Shown: positions 14,835 to 23,467 of the stretch, piece after piece
Numbering within the stretch: the stretch's first letter is position 1
Layout: every line of letters starts with the position of its first letter
Position numbers and translations under genes: made by a program
The notes under the pieces: generated by a model
Told to the model about the DNA's origin: nothing
The model's database searches: none
The model's input: the letters and a program-made list of their open reading frames with translations, nothing else
DNA from: Chloroflexi bacterium UBA5189
GTDB lineage: Bacteria; Chloroflexota; Limnocylindria; Limnocylindrales; CSP1-4
Direction: 5' to 3'
Assembly (NCBI GenBank): GCA_002413045.1
Contig: DHWF01000041.1
Coordinates: 37,726 to 101,725 of the forward strand
DNA: 64,000 nt

Positions 14835-15442
14835 CGGACGCGATCGACGCGCCGGCTCCTGCTGACGCGACCGAACGTCCGGCGCCGGGCGAGCTCACCG
14901 AGGCCGGCCTCGAGGCGCTCCTGTTCGTCGCAGAGAAGCCCCTGTCGCGCCGCGAGATCGGCGTGCTCGCCGGGGTCGACGCCGCGACGGTCGACGAGCG
15001 GCTCGGCGACCTCGAGGTCGGCCTGCGCGGGCGTGGCATCCGCCTCATCGCGGTCGGGGATCGCGTCGAGCTCGCCACCGCGGCAGAGGCCGGCGCGCTG
15101 GTGGCCCGCTACGTTGGCGCGGACGCCGTTCGGCTGTCGCCGGCGGGCCTGGAGACGCTCGCGATCGTCGCGTACCGGCAGCCGGTCACGCGCGCCGCGG
15201 TCGAACGGATCCGAGGCGTCGATTCGGACCACACCGTGCGCAGCCTCCTGCATCGCCGGCTCATCGTGGAGCTCGGCCGATCGAACGCGCCGGGCCGCCC
15301 GATCCTGTACGGGACCGCGTTCGAGTTCCTCGAGCGGTTCGGCCTCGAGAGCCTCGACCAGCTCCCGCCGCTCGACGCCGATGTCGCCGCTCGCCTCGCG
15401 GAGGAGGGCGGCGTCCTCCTCCTCCCGATCGACGATGCCTGA
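14831..15442 (+). CDS. scpB: Segregation and condensation protein B
   Basis: Dimeric winged-helix partner of ScpA in the SMC complex. 203 residues with EALLFVAEKPLSRREIGVLAG and LETLAIVAYRQPVTRAAVERIRG, both typical. It starts in the last codon of scpA and overlaps the pseudouridine synthase by eight bases. Confidence 0.95.
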   Translation: MTDAIDAPAPADATERPAPGELTEAGLEALLFVAEKPLSRREIGVLAGVDAATVDERLGDLEVGLRGRGIRLIAVGDRVELATAAEAGALVARYVGADAVRLSPAGLETLAIVAYRQPVTRAAVERIRGVDSDHTVRSLLHRRLIVELGRSNAPGRPILYGTAFEFLERFGLESLDQLPPLDADVAARLAEEGGVLLLPIDDA

Positions 15443-16418
15443 GGAGCGGATCCAGAAGGTCCTTGCGACCGCCGGCGTCGCGTCCCGCCGTGCCGCAGAG
15501 GTCCTCGTCGCCACCGGCCGCGTGCGCGTCGACGGCAAGGTGGCGATCGTCGGGCAGAAGGTCGATCCCGTCGTCTCGACGATCGAGGTCGACGGAAACC
15601 CGGTCGGCGTCGGGGTTGCGCGCGCCTACGTGGCGCTCCACAAGCCGGCCGGCGTCACCTCGACGACGCGCGACCGCCACGCAGAGACGACGGTGCTCGA
15701 CCTGATCCCGACGACGCTCGTGCCGGACGGGACACGCCTCTACCCGGTTGGCCGCCTCGACCAGGACTCGGAAGGGCTGCTGCTCCTCACGAACGATGGC
15801 GAATGGGCGGAGCGCGTGCTCCACCCGCGATTCGGCGTCGAGCGCGAGTACGCGGTTGCCCTCGGGACGCCGCTCGTTGCCGAGCAGGCCCGCCTCCTCA
15901 ACGCCGGCATCCGGATCGAGGAAGGCATCGCCAAGCTGACGACGCCCCTTCGGGCGACGACGTCCGTCGAGAACCGAGTGCTCGCCGAGACGCTGGACCC
16001 GGCTCCCGATCCGAACCTCGTCTGGTATCGCGCGACGCTCGCCCAGGGCTGGAAGCGCCAGATCCGGCGCATGTTCGGCGCCGTCGACGCGCCGATCGTG
16101 CGACTCGTCCGGATCCGGATCGGCACCGTCCGCCTCGGCGACCTCCGGTCCGGCCGCTCGCGGATCCTCAAGACGCCCGAGATCAAGGCGATGGCGGGCC
16201 TCGCGAGCTCCGCGCCGCGATCCCCAGGGAACTCCACTCCGCAGCCAGGCCCATCGAACCTGCCGAGTCGGCCGAACGTCGTGCGGCCGCACAAGGGCCG
16301 TCCGCAGGGACCCCGCACCCCAGCCGCCAAGCCATCGGCCGGCAAGCCCTCCGGCGGCAGGTTGGCGGGCCGTCCCATGCCGGATGCTCGCGGGAATTCG
16401 CGACAGCGTGAGACTTGA
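15435..16418 (+). CDS. rluB: RluB/RsuA-type pseudouridine synthase
   Basis: Isomerises a uridine in 23S (RluB) or 16S (RsuA) rRNA. 327 residues from an ATG inside the end of scpB. An S4 domain (RIQKVLATAGVASRRAAEVL) is followed by the catalytic GRLDQDSEGLLLLTNDGE, whose aspartate is the nucleophile, and KRQIRRMF near the end of the core. A basic, Pro/Ser/Lys-rich tail of about 75 residues extends beyond the usual length. Genomic position after scpAB favours RluB. Confidence 0.92.
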   Translation: MPEERIQKVLATAGVASRRAAEVLVATGRVRVDGKVAIVGQKVDPVVSTIEVDGNPVGVGVARAYVALHKPAGVTSTTRDRHAETTVLDLIPTTLVPDGTRLYPVGRLDQDSEGLLLLTNDGEWAERVLHPRFGVEREYAVALGTPLVAEQARLLNAGIRIEEGIAKLTTPLRATTSVENRVLAETLDPAPDPNLVWYRATLAQGWKRQIRRMFGAVDAPIVRLVRIRIGTVRLGDLRSGRSRILKTPEIKAMAGLASSAPRSPGNSTPQPGPSNLPSRPNVVRPHKGRPQGPRTPAAKPSAGKPSGGRLAGRPMPDARGNSRQRET

Positions 16419-16443
16419 CGGGACACTGAGTCCTATCTAGGTT
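16415..16443 (+). promoter_or_regulatory. Promoter of the TetR-ABC operon
   Basis: TTGACG (16415-16420), 17 bases, TAGGTT (16438-16443). The expected start point, about seven bases further on, coincides with the GTG at 16451, so the transcript would be leaderless. The -35 overlaps the stop codon of the previous gene. Confidence 0.55.
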
Positions 16444-16450
16444 CACGGTC

Positions 16451-17230
16451 GTGGCAGCCCTCGCCGTGGACCCGACCATTCGGCGCCAGGTGATGTCGGC
16501 CGCGCGCGAGGTCCTGGCAGAGGACGCCGGCGCGCCGGTGGCGACGATCGCCGGCCGGGCGGGCGTTTCGCGGGCCACCTTTTACCGGCACTTCGGCTCG
16601 CGCGAATCGCTGCTCCAGAGCGTCGCGCTCGAGCCGCAGCCGGCCGCGGAGACGCGGATCCTCACTGCCGCGAAGGACATGCTCGTGCGCAAGTCGCTCG
16701 ATGAGCTGTCGATCGAAGAGCTGGCCGCCGCGGCGGGCGTGTCGCGAGGAACGCTCTATCGCCTCGTCCCCGGGAAGGCAGCGCTCCTGCGCCGGCTCAT
16801 CGAGGTGTATTCGCCGTTCGAAGCGATCCGGTCGATCCTCGCCGAGCACGGCACGGATCCGCCCGAAGTGGTGTTTCCACTGATCGGCCGGGCGATCGTC
16901 GGGGTCGCGGGCGAGCGGCTCGGGCTCATGCGGGCGATCTTCCTCGAGGTCAGCGCGAACGGCGACACGCTCGAGGGAATGGCCCCGCTGTTCGCCCAGA
17001 CGCTCGGACTGCTGGCCAACTACATCGCCGGCCAGATGGCGACCGGCCGCATCCGCCCGATGCATCCGATCCTCGCGCTGCAGATGTTCGTGGGGCCGAT
17101 CTTCTTCCACCTCATGACGAGGCCGATGGTCGAGCGCATCGTGCCACTGCCGATTGGCCTGGAGGACGCAGTCGACGAGCTGGTGGCCGCGGGGCTCGCC
17201 GGCCTCACGCCGCGAGGGCAGGTCGCATGA
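16451..17230 (+). CDS. TetR-type regulator with two tandem DNA-binding domains
   Basis: 259 residues. Residues 12-57 form a TetR N-terminal helix-turn-helix (recognition helix GVSRATFYRHF at 38-48), and residues 68-115 form a second complete one (TAAKDMLVRK..., GVSRGTLYRLV at 96-106). TetR proteins normally have a single such domain. A helical ligand/dimer domain occupies 120-255. It overlaps by four bases an ABC exporter, so it probably represses that operon until a substrate of the pump binds. An alternative is that the first HTH is degenerate and only the second is functional, but both keep the core motif. Confidence 0.85.
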   Translation: MAALAVDPTIRRQVMSAAREVLAEDAGAPVATIAGRAGVSRATFYRHFGSRESLLQSVALEPQPAAETRILTAAKDMLVRKSLDELSIEELAAAAGVSRGTLYRLVPGKAALLRRLIEVYSPFEAIRSILAEHGTDPPEVVFPLIGRAIVGVAGERLGLMRAIFLEVSANGDTLEGMAPLFAQTLGLLANYIAGQMATGRIRPMHPILALQMFVGPIFFHLMTRPMVERIVPLPIGLEDAVDELVAAGLAGLTPRGQVA

Positions 17231-17994
17231 GCGCGGCCATGGCGGCGCCGGCGCTCGCCGTCGAGGCGATCGGGCTCCAGAAGCGATTCGGCGAGATCCA
17301 GGCGGTCGATGGGATCGACCTCGCGCTGGCGCCGGGGCGGATCTACGGCCTGCTCGGCCCGAATGGCTCGGGCAAGACGACGCTCATCCGGCTCCTGACC
17401 GGCCTCGCCCGCGCGACCGGCGGCGAGGCGCGCATCCTCGGGACGAAGATGCCGTCGCGCCCGATGCTGGCCCAGATCGGCTACATGCCCCAGGCGGAGG
17501 CGATCTACCCGGACCTGTCGGTCGGCGAGAACCTCACCTTCTTCGCGCGACTCGAAGGCAAGTCCGACCCGGCGGCCATCGACCGGGTCCTCGACCTCGT
17601 GGAGCTGGCCGGGCGCAAGGGAACGCCGGCGCTCGAGCTGTCGGGCGGCATGCGGCGCCGGCTCTCGCTCGCGTGCACCCTCGTGCACGAGCCGAAGGTG
17701 CTCTTCCTCGATGAGCCAACGGTCGGGGTGGACCCGGCCCTGCGCGTCCAGTTCTGGACCCATTTCCGCCGCCTCGCCGCAGCAGGCACCACGATCCTGG
17801 TCGCCAGCCACGTCATGGACGAGGCGGACCGCTGCGACGAGCTGGTATTCGTCCGGAACGGCAAGGTCATCGGGCGCGGCACCGGCGCGGAGCTCCGGTC
17901 GAATGCCGGCACGGACAACCTCGAGGCGGCGTTCCTGATCCTGTCCGGCCTCGACCCCGAGGGCCGCCCGCTCGATGGGGGAGCGGCCGCATGA
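17227..17994 (+). CDS. ABC transporter ATP-binding protein
   Basis: 255 residues. Walker A GPNGSGKTTL (near residue 45), Q-loop MPQAEAIYPDLSV, signature LSGGMRRRLSL, Walker B VLFLDEPTVGVDP and H-loop ASHVMDEADRC are all intact. This is the DrrA/CcmA-like class that pairs with ABC-2 permeases to export drugs or lipids. It overlaps tetR upstream and the permease downstream. Confidence 0.92.
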   Translation: MSAAMAAPALAVEAIGLQKRFGEIQAVDGIDLALAPGRIYGLLGPNGSGKTTLIRLLTGLARATGGEARILGTKMPSRPMLAQIGYMPQAEAIYPDLSVGENLTFFARLEGKSDPAAIDRVLDLVELAGRKGTPALELSGGMRRRLSLACTLVHEPKVLFLDEPTVGVDPALRVQFWTHFRRLAAAGTTILVASHVMDEADRCDELVFVRNGKVIGRGTGAELRSNAGTDNLEAAFLILSGLDPEGRPLDGGAAA

Positions 17995-19172
17995 ATGCGA
18001 GCCGCATCCTCGCCATCGCGCGCCGCATCGCGCAGGGCTTCCGCCGTGACGAGCGAACGCTCGGCCTCATGTTCGTCGTGCCTCTCGTCGTGACCTCGCT
18101 GCTCGGCTGGGTCCTCCGGGATACCAAGGACACGACGGTCCGGATCGAGATCGTCAATTCCGACCAGGTGGTTGGCGCTCGCATCGTGAGCGCCCTGTCG
18201 GGCCTCGCCGGGGACCCTGCGAACGGGATCGTCATCGCCGGGACGGTCGCGACGAAGGGCGAAGCCATCGACCAGATCAAGGCGGGCAACGCAGACCTGG
18301 CGCTCGTGATTCCGACGGACCTCGTGGCAACGGTGACTGCGGGCCAGCGCCCGACCTTGACCGTGATCACCGAGGGGACCGAGCCCGGCGCGGAGGCAAG
18401 CCAGTTCGGCAAGCTGCAGAAGGCCGTGGCGACGCTCGCCGGATCGCTGGCCCCGCCGGGCAGCACTCCGGCGCTCATCCCGCAGATTACCCACGAGACC
18501 GTGTACCTCTCGCCGGGTGCGGACCAGGTCGATGTCCTCGCCCCGATCTTCCTCGGCTTCTTCGGGTACTTCTTCGTGTTCCTGCTGACCGGCATCAGCT
18601 TCCTGCGCGAGCGGATCGGCGGGACGTTGGAGCGCCTGCTTGCGACGCCGGTGACGCGGACAGAGATCGTCTTCGGCTACAGCCTCGGGTTCGGCGCGTT
18701 CGCGACGATCCAGGTGATCGTGCTGACGCTATTCATCCTGAACTCGATCAGCGTCCCGGCGATCGGGCCGCTGCCGCCGTTCTCGATCGGGCTCGGGGTC
18801 GGATCGGCGGGCTCGCCGGTCCTCGCATTCCTGATCGCGCTCCTCCTCTCGATCGGCGCGGTCAACCTCGGGATCTTCCTGTCGACGTTCGCGCGCACCG
18901 AGCTGCAGGTCATCCAGTTCATCCCGCTCGTGATCGTTCCGCAGGGCCTGCTCGGCGGGCTGCTCACGCCCGTCAACCAGCTGCCCGATGCGCTCAACGT
19001 GATCGCCCACGTCCTCCCGCTGACCTACGCGATCGAGGGCCTCCGCGAAGTGATGCTCAAGGGCGCGGATCTCTCAAGCCGGGTTGTCCAGACCGACATC
19101 CTCGTCCTCGCCGGCATCGCGATCTTCTTCATCGTCCTCGCGTCGACGACGATCAAGCGCGAGGTCGCGTAG
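17991..19172 (+). CDS. ABC-2 type permease
   Basis: 393 residues. One transmembrane helix near residues 24-42, a large extracytoplasmic domain (about 45-175), then five helices from residue 183, with FLRERIGGTLERLLATPVTR between helices 2 and 3, the typical ABC-2 elbow. With the preceding ATPase it forms an exporter under the tandem-HTH TetR. The substrate is unknown; drug efflux is most usual for this arrangement. Confidence 0.9.
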   Translation: MNASRILAIARRIAQGFRRDERTLGLMFVVPLVVTSLLGWVLRDTKDTTVRIEIVNSDQVVGARIVSALSGLAGDPANGIVIAGTVATKGEAIDQIKAGNADLALVIPTDLVATVTAGQRPTLTVITEGTEPGAEASQFGKLQKAVATLAGSLAPPGSTPALIPQITHETVYLSPGADQVDVLAPIFLGFFGYFFVFLLTGISFLRERIGGTLERLLATPVTRTEIVFGYSLGFGAFATIQVIVLTLFILNSISVPAIGPLPPFSIGLGVGSAGSPVLAFLIALLLSIGAVNLGIFLSTFARTELQVIQFIPLVIVPQGLLGGLLTPVNQLPDALNVIAHVLPLTYAIEGLREVMLKGADLSSRVVQTDILVLAGIAIFFIVLASTTIKREVA

Positions 19173-19195
19173 TTCCTCGCGGGTATGCTCGCCTC

Positions 19196-20737
19196 GTGCA
19201 GACTGGAGAAGCCTCGGACGCCCGCGCGGGGCTCGTCGTCGCCCTCGACGGACCGGCGTCGTCGGGCAAGAGCAGCGTCGGCGCAGCGGCTGCAGCGGAG
19301 CTCGGCTACCGATTCTGCGACACGGGGCTGCTGTATCGGGCGGTGACCTGGCTCGCACTGCATCGTGACATCAGCGCCGACGACGCGAGCGGGCTCGTCG
19401 GCCTCGTATCGGAGATCGACCTCCTGGACGACGGCCGCGGCCGCCTGTCCCACGTGGCGGTGGATGGCGTCGATCGGACGGACGACGTGCGCGGGCCGGC
19501 GGTGGATGTCGCCGTCTCGGCGTACTCCGCGGTGTCGGAGCTGCGCCTGGCGCTGCTGACGCGACAGCGCCATCTCGCGAGTGCGGGCCGGATCGTGATG
19601 GCGGGGCGCGATATCGGCACGATCGTGCTGCCCGACGCGGACCTCAAGCTCTTCCTGGACGCATCCGTGGAGGAGCGCGCCCGTCGGCGAATCCTCGAGC
19701 GCGGCATCGACCCGGCCTCCGACGCAGGCGCCGAGATCGTGGCGGAGCTGAAGCGCCGTGATGCGCTCGATTCGACCCGAGCCATCGCGCCGCTCAAGGC
19801 GGCGGACGATGCAGTGATCATTCGGACCGACGGCAACGCCATCGAGGACACGATCCGGCAGGTCGTCCAGGCGATCCGGACCGCCGAACCGGCGCGGGCC
19901 GCCGACGGCGCCGGGGCAGCCGATGGCGCGGCGCCGACGACCCCCGCCGAGCCCGAGCCGCGTCGACCGCGCCGCCCGGAACGCGCCGCTCGCGCTCCGC
20001 GCCGGCCGATCGAGCCGACGCCGATCGCGACGCGGAGCACCGTGCTGATCCGGTTCGGCTCCATGATCCTGCGCTCGATCGCGCGCGCCATCGTCCGGTT
20101 CCGTGTCGAAGGTAACCTGGCGGCCCTCCCGAAGTCCGGCCCGATGATCATGGCCGCCAATCACGCGTCGAGCGCCGACCCGGTCCTCATCGGCGCGTTC
20201 CTGAACCAGGTCCTGGGCCGGCCGCTGAACTGGCTCGGGAAGCGCGAGATCGTCGAGTTTCCGCTCACCGGCTGGGCGTTCCGGATCGCCGGCATCCACC
20301 CGGTCGACCGGGAGGCCGCGGACCTCGAGGCGTTCCGGACCGCGATGCGGATCCTGGAGGCGGGTCAAACACTCGCCGTCTTCCCCGAGGGCACGCGGAG
20401 CAAGGACGGGGCGCTCCAACAGGTGCGCGAGGGCGTCGGCATGCTCGCGCTCCGGAGCGGCGCGCCGGTCCTCCCGGTCGCGGTCGTCGACAGCGACATC
20501 CTGTGGCCGCGCGGCCAGCTCCTGCCGCACTACGGCAAGCGCGTGACGGTCCGCTACGGCGCGCCGTTCGTCGTCGCGGACGAGCTCGCGGCGCAGGGGC
20601 TCCCGGTCCGTGGCCGGCAGGCCACCGAGGCCGCCACGCGCCTGATCATGGCTCGGATCGCCGCCCTCCTCCCGCCGCGCCAGCGCGGCGTCTACGCGGG
20701 CGACGTGACGGTCGGGGGCGCAGCCGAGGGCGCGTGA
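19196..20737 (+). CDS. cmk: Cytidylate kinase fused to a PlsC-type acyltransferase
   Basis: 513 residues in one frame. Residues 10-225 are CMP/dCMP kinase: P-loop LDGPASSGKSSVG, DTGLLYRAVTWLAL and GRDIGTIVLPDADLKLFLDA. A Pro/Arg/Ala-rich linker (about 230-285) leads to a 1-acyl-glycerol-3-phosphate acyltransferase with NHASSAD (H323, D328) and FPEGTRS (F396). The first domain serves pyrimidine nucleotide supply, the second phosphatidic acid synthesis; gpsA lies three genes downstream. The GTG start lies six bases after TATGCT, so the mRNA is probably leaderless. Such Cmk-PlsC fusions are known in some bacterial lineages. Confidence 0.93.
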   Translation: MQTGEASDARAGLVVALDGPASSGKSSVGAAAAAELGYRFCDTGLLYRAVTWLALHRDISADDASGLVGLVSEIDLLDDGRGRLSHVAVDGVDRTDDVRGPAVDVAVSAYSAVSELRLALLTRQRHLASAGRIVMAGRDIGTIVLPDADLKLFLDASVEERARRRILERGIDPASDAGAEIVAELKRRDALDSTRAIAPLKAADDAVIIRTDGNAIEDTIRQVVQAIRTAEPARAADGAGAADGAAPTTPAEPEPRRPRRPERAARAPRRPIEPTPIATRSTVLIRFGSMILRSIARAIVRFRVEGNLAALPKSGPMIMAANHASSADPVLIGAFLNQVLGRPLNWLGKREIVEFPLTGWAFRIAGIHPVDREAADLEAFRTAMRILEAGQTLAVFPEGTRSKDGALQQVREGVGMLALRSGAPVLPVAVVDSDILWPRGQLLPHYGKRVTVRYGAPFVVADELAAQGLPVRGRQATEAATRLIMARIAALLPPRQRGVYAGDVTVGGAAEGA

Positions 20738-20774
20738 CAGGGCCGAACCGGGCCCGTGGGATACTTGTTCCGTC

Positions 20775-21749
20775 ATGACAGCAGGTAACGGGACCGTCGC
20801 GGAGATCCGGATCGCCAAGCGAACCGGGTTCTGCTACGGCGTGCGCGAGGCGATCGACAAGGCCAAGGAGGCGAGCGCCGCCGGCAAGGTGACGCACACG
20901 CTCGGCCAGGTCGTGCACAACGAGGGCGTCATCCGGGACCTGCAATCGCTCGGGATCGAGACCGTCGACACGCTCGATGATGTGGACACCGGTGCGGCGG
21001 TCGTGATCCGCGCCCATGGCGTCCGGCCGGACGTGATGGAGCGCGCCGCGTCACGCGGCCTCGAGGTCATCGACGGCACGTGCACCTGGGTGATCCAGGA
21101 GCAGAAGGAGATCGTCAAGCTGGTCGACGAGGGCTACACGATCGTGCTGCTCGGGACGCCGAAGCACCCGGAGGTCGTCGGGCTGCTCGGATTCGCACCG
21201 AACGCCATCGTCGTCGACGAGGAGGAGGACTGGGAGCAGATCCCGCGCCGCAAGAAGATGGCGCTGATCAGCCAGTCGACCCAGCCGCCCTGGAAGTTCG
21301 AAAAGCTCGCCGCGTTCATGGTCTCGCGCAGCCACGAGCTCAAGATCGTGAACACGGTCTGCCCGGTCACGATCCGGCGCCAGGAGGACACGCTGGAGAC
21401 CGCTCGCGAGGTCGACCTGATGGTCGTCGTCGGCGGCCGGTCGTCGGCGAACACGAAGGAGCTGACCCGCCTCTGCGGGATCGTCGGGACGCGGGCGATC
21501 CAGATCGAGTCCGTCCGTGACCTGACGGACGCGGCCGCGTTCAAGGGCGCCCGAGTGGTCGGCGTGACCGGCGGCACGTCGACCCCGATCGAGGACCTCC
21601 ACGCCGTCGCCCAGCGGATCCTCGAGATGGCGGGGACTGCCGAGGCGCGCAAGAATGCGGCGGCTCTCGCCGACGCGGCGTTCGCGCTCGCCGCCACGCC
21701 CGCAGGCCGCACGACCTCGCTCCCGACCACCCTCGCGGCCGCGGGCTAG
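20775..21749 (+). CDS. ispH: 4-hydroxy-3-methylbut-2-enyl diphosphate reductase
   Basis: Last step of the MEP pathway, making IPP and DMAPP with a 4Fe-4S cluster. 324 residues. The three cluster cysteines are in GFCYGVREA, DGTCTWV and NTVCPVT; substrate-binding histidines lie in VVHNEGV and RAHGVRP, and KHPEVVG is conserved. It shares the pathway with dxs at 5377. ATACTT upstream may be a -10 box. Confidence 0.95.
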   Translation: MTAGNGTVAEIRIAKRTGFCYGVREAIDKAKEASAAGKVTHTLGQVVHNEGVIRDLQSLGIETVDTLDDVDTGAAVVIRAHGVRPDVMERAASRGLEVIDGTCTWVIQEQKEIVKLVDEGYTIVLLGTPKHPEVVGLLGFAPNAIVVDEEEDWEQIPRRKKMALISQSTQPPWKFEKLAAFMVSRSHELKIVNTVCPVTIRRQEDTLETAREVDLMVVVGGRSSANTKELTRLCGIVGTRAIQIESVRDLTDAAAFKGARVVGVTGGTSTPIEDLHAVAQRILEMAGTAEARKNAAALADAAFALAATPAGRTTSLPTTLAAAG

Positions 21750-21760
21750 CGCGCCGACCG

Positions 21761-23467
21761 ATGGCCGGCGAAGGCTCGCTTCCGATCGTCGCCATCGTCG
21801 GCCGCCCGAACGTCGGGAAGTCGACGCTGTTCAACCGCATCGTCGGGGAGCGGGCCGCGATCGTCGAGGATCGGGCGCGGACCACGCGCGACCGGCTGTA
21901 CGGCCTCGCTGACTGGAACGGGCGGCGGTTCATGCTCGTGGACACCGGCGGTTTGGAGGTCGATCCGCGCGACCCGATCGAGGCCCGCGTCCAGGATCAG
22001 GCGCGGGTCGCGATCGCCGAGGCCGATGTCATCGTCTTCGTCGTCGAGGCGATCACCGGCCTGACGCCCGCCGACGAGGAGGCCGCCGCGCTCCTCCGCC
22101 GCGCGAAGGCGCCCGTGCTTGTCGCGGCCAACAAGAGCGACAACGCCCGCCGCGAGCTGGAGGCCGCCGAGTTCTACGCGCTCGGTTGGGAGCGCACGTT
22201 CCCGATCGCGGCGATCCACGGCCGCGGCGTCGCGGACCTGCTCGATGAGATCGTCGTGGCGCTCCCAGCCGAATCCGACGCCGAGCTCGCCCGGAAGCGG
22301 CGCGAGGTCGAGGCCGATGAGTTCTCGCGTGAGGTGGAGCAGGGTCGGCTGGAGCCGCTGGTCGTCGGGGACGAGCAATTCGACGACGGCGATGATGCCG
22401 ACGACGCCGCCGACGCGGCCGCGACCGGTGTCGACGACGAATCCGCCCGGAAGTGGGACGCAATGATCGCGAGCGAATCGGACGACGAGCCGCCGGCGAT
22501 CGCCCTCGTCGGACGCCCGAACGTCGGCAAGTCGAGCCTGCTCAACGCTCTCCTCGGGCAGGAGCGGATGATCGTCTCGGACACTCCGGGCACCACGCGC
22601 GACGCGATCGACACGCGCCTGCCGTGGGGCCGGACGGAGATCGTGCTGATCGATACGGCGGGCATCCGGCGCCGGGGCCGCGTTGCGGGCGGCCCCGACG
22701 CGGACCGGTTCTCGACCCTCCGCTCGTTCCGAGCCATCTCGCGCGCCGATGTCGCCGTGCTCCTGATCGACGCCGTCGACGGGTTGACCGCGCAGGACAT
22801 GCACATCGCCGGCTTCGTCGTCGACGAGGGCAGGGGGCTCGTCGTCGCGGTCAACAAGTGGGACGCGGTCGAGGACAAGACCGGCACGACGTTCGACCAG
22901 TACGTCGACTGGATCCGCCAGGAGGCGCCCTTCCTCGACTTCGCGCCGATCGTCAGCATCTCGGCGAAGACCGGCCAGCGCGTCGGGCGCGTCCTGGAGC
23001 TCGCCGTGGACGTATGGGCCGAGCGCCGCAGGCGCGTGCCCACCGGCGAGCTCAATCGGATCGTCGGTGACGCGACGGCTCGCCAGGAGCCGCCGGCGGT
23101 CAAGGGCAAGCGCCCGAAGCTGTTCTACGCGACCCAGGTCGCCGTCGCCCCGCCGACGTTCGTCTTCTTCGCCCGCGAGGCGGCCTCGGTCCACTTCAGC
23201 TACCGGCGCTACCTGGAGAACCGGCTCCGCGACGTGTTCGGTTTCCTCGGCACGCCGATCCGGCTCGTCTTCCGCGAGCGGGTGACCAGTCGCGAGCCGC
23301 GGCAGCGCGCGACCGGCGGTCGCAAGTCGGCCCCCAGGGCCGCCGCGTCCGCCAAGCCGGGTGGCAAGCCAGGCGCCAAGCCAGCCGGTCGGGGCTCCGA
23401 CGCGCGCCCGAGCGGCAAGGGCCGCCCGAGCGGCGCCAAGACCGCACGGGCGACGCGCCGGGGATGA
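21761..23467 (+). CDS. der: Ribosome assembly GTPase Der (EngA)
   Basis: 568 residues with two GTPase domains: GRPNVGKSTLFNRI near residue 10 and GRPNVGKSSLLNALL near 250, each with DTxG and NKxD motifs (NKSD, NKWD). A KH-like domain follows, ending near residue 510. Extra length comes from an acidic linker between the G domains (about residues 195-235) and a basic Lys/Arg/Ala/Gly-rich C-terminal tail of about 50 residues, likely to bind RNA. It overlaps gpsA by four bases. Confidence 0.95.
   Translation: MAGEGSLPIVAIVGRPNVGKSTLFNRIVGERAAIVEDRARTTRDRLYGLADWNGRRFMLVDTGGLEVDPRDPIEARVQDQARVAIAEADVIVFVVEAITGLTPADEEAAALLRRAKAPVLVAANKSDNARRELEAAEFYALGWERTFPIAAIHGRGVADLLDEIVVALPAESDAELARKRREVEADEFSREVEQGRLEPLVVGDEQFDDGDDADDAADAAATGVDDESARKWDAMIASESDDEPPAIALVGRPNVGKSSLLNALLGQERMIVSDTPGTTRDAIDTRLPWGRTEIVLIDTAGIRRRGRVAGGPDADRFSTLRSFRAISRADVAVLLIDAVDGLTAQDMHIAGFVVDEGRGLVVAVNKWDAVEDKTGTTFDQYVDWIRQEAPFLDFAPIVSISAKTGQRVGRVLELAVDVWAERRRRVPTGELNRIVGDATARQEPPAVKGKRPKLFYATQVAVAPPTFVFFAREAASVHFSYRRYLENRLRDVFGFLGTPIRLVFRERVTSREPRQRATGGRKSAPRAAASAKPGGKPGAKPAGRGSDARPSGKGRPSGAKTARATRRG

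Noticed and set aside
12443..15538. A 1031-codon open frame on the minus strand
   Set aside because: It is antisense to conserved genes (PH-SHOCT, M50, HD, scpA, scpB), as often occurs in GC-rich DNA, and its product is Arg/Ser-rich with no domain.
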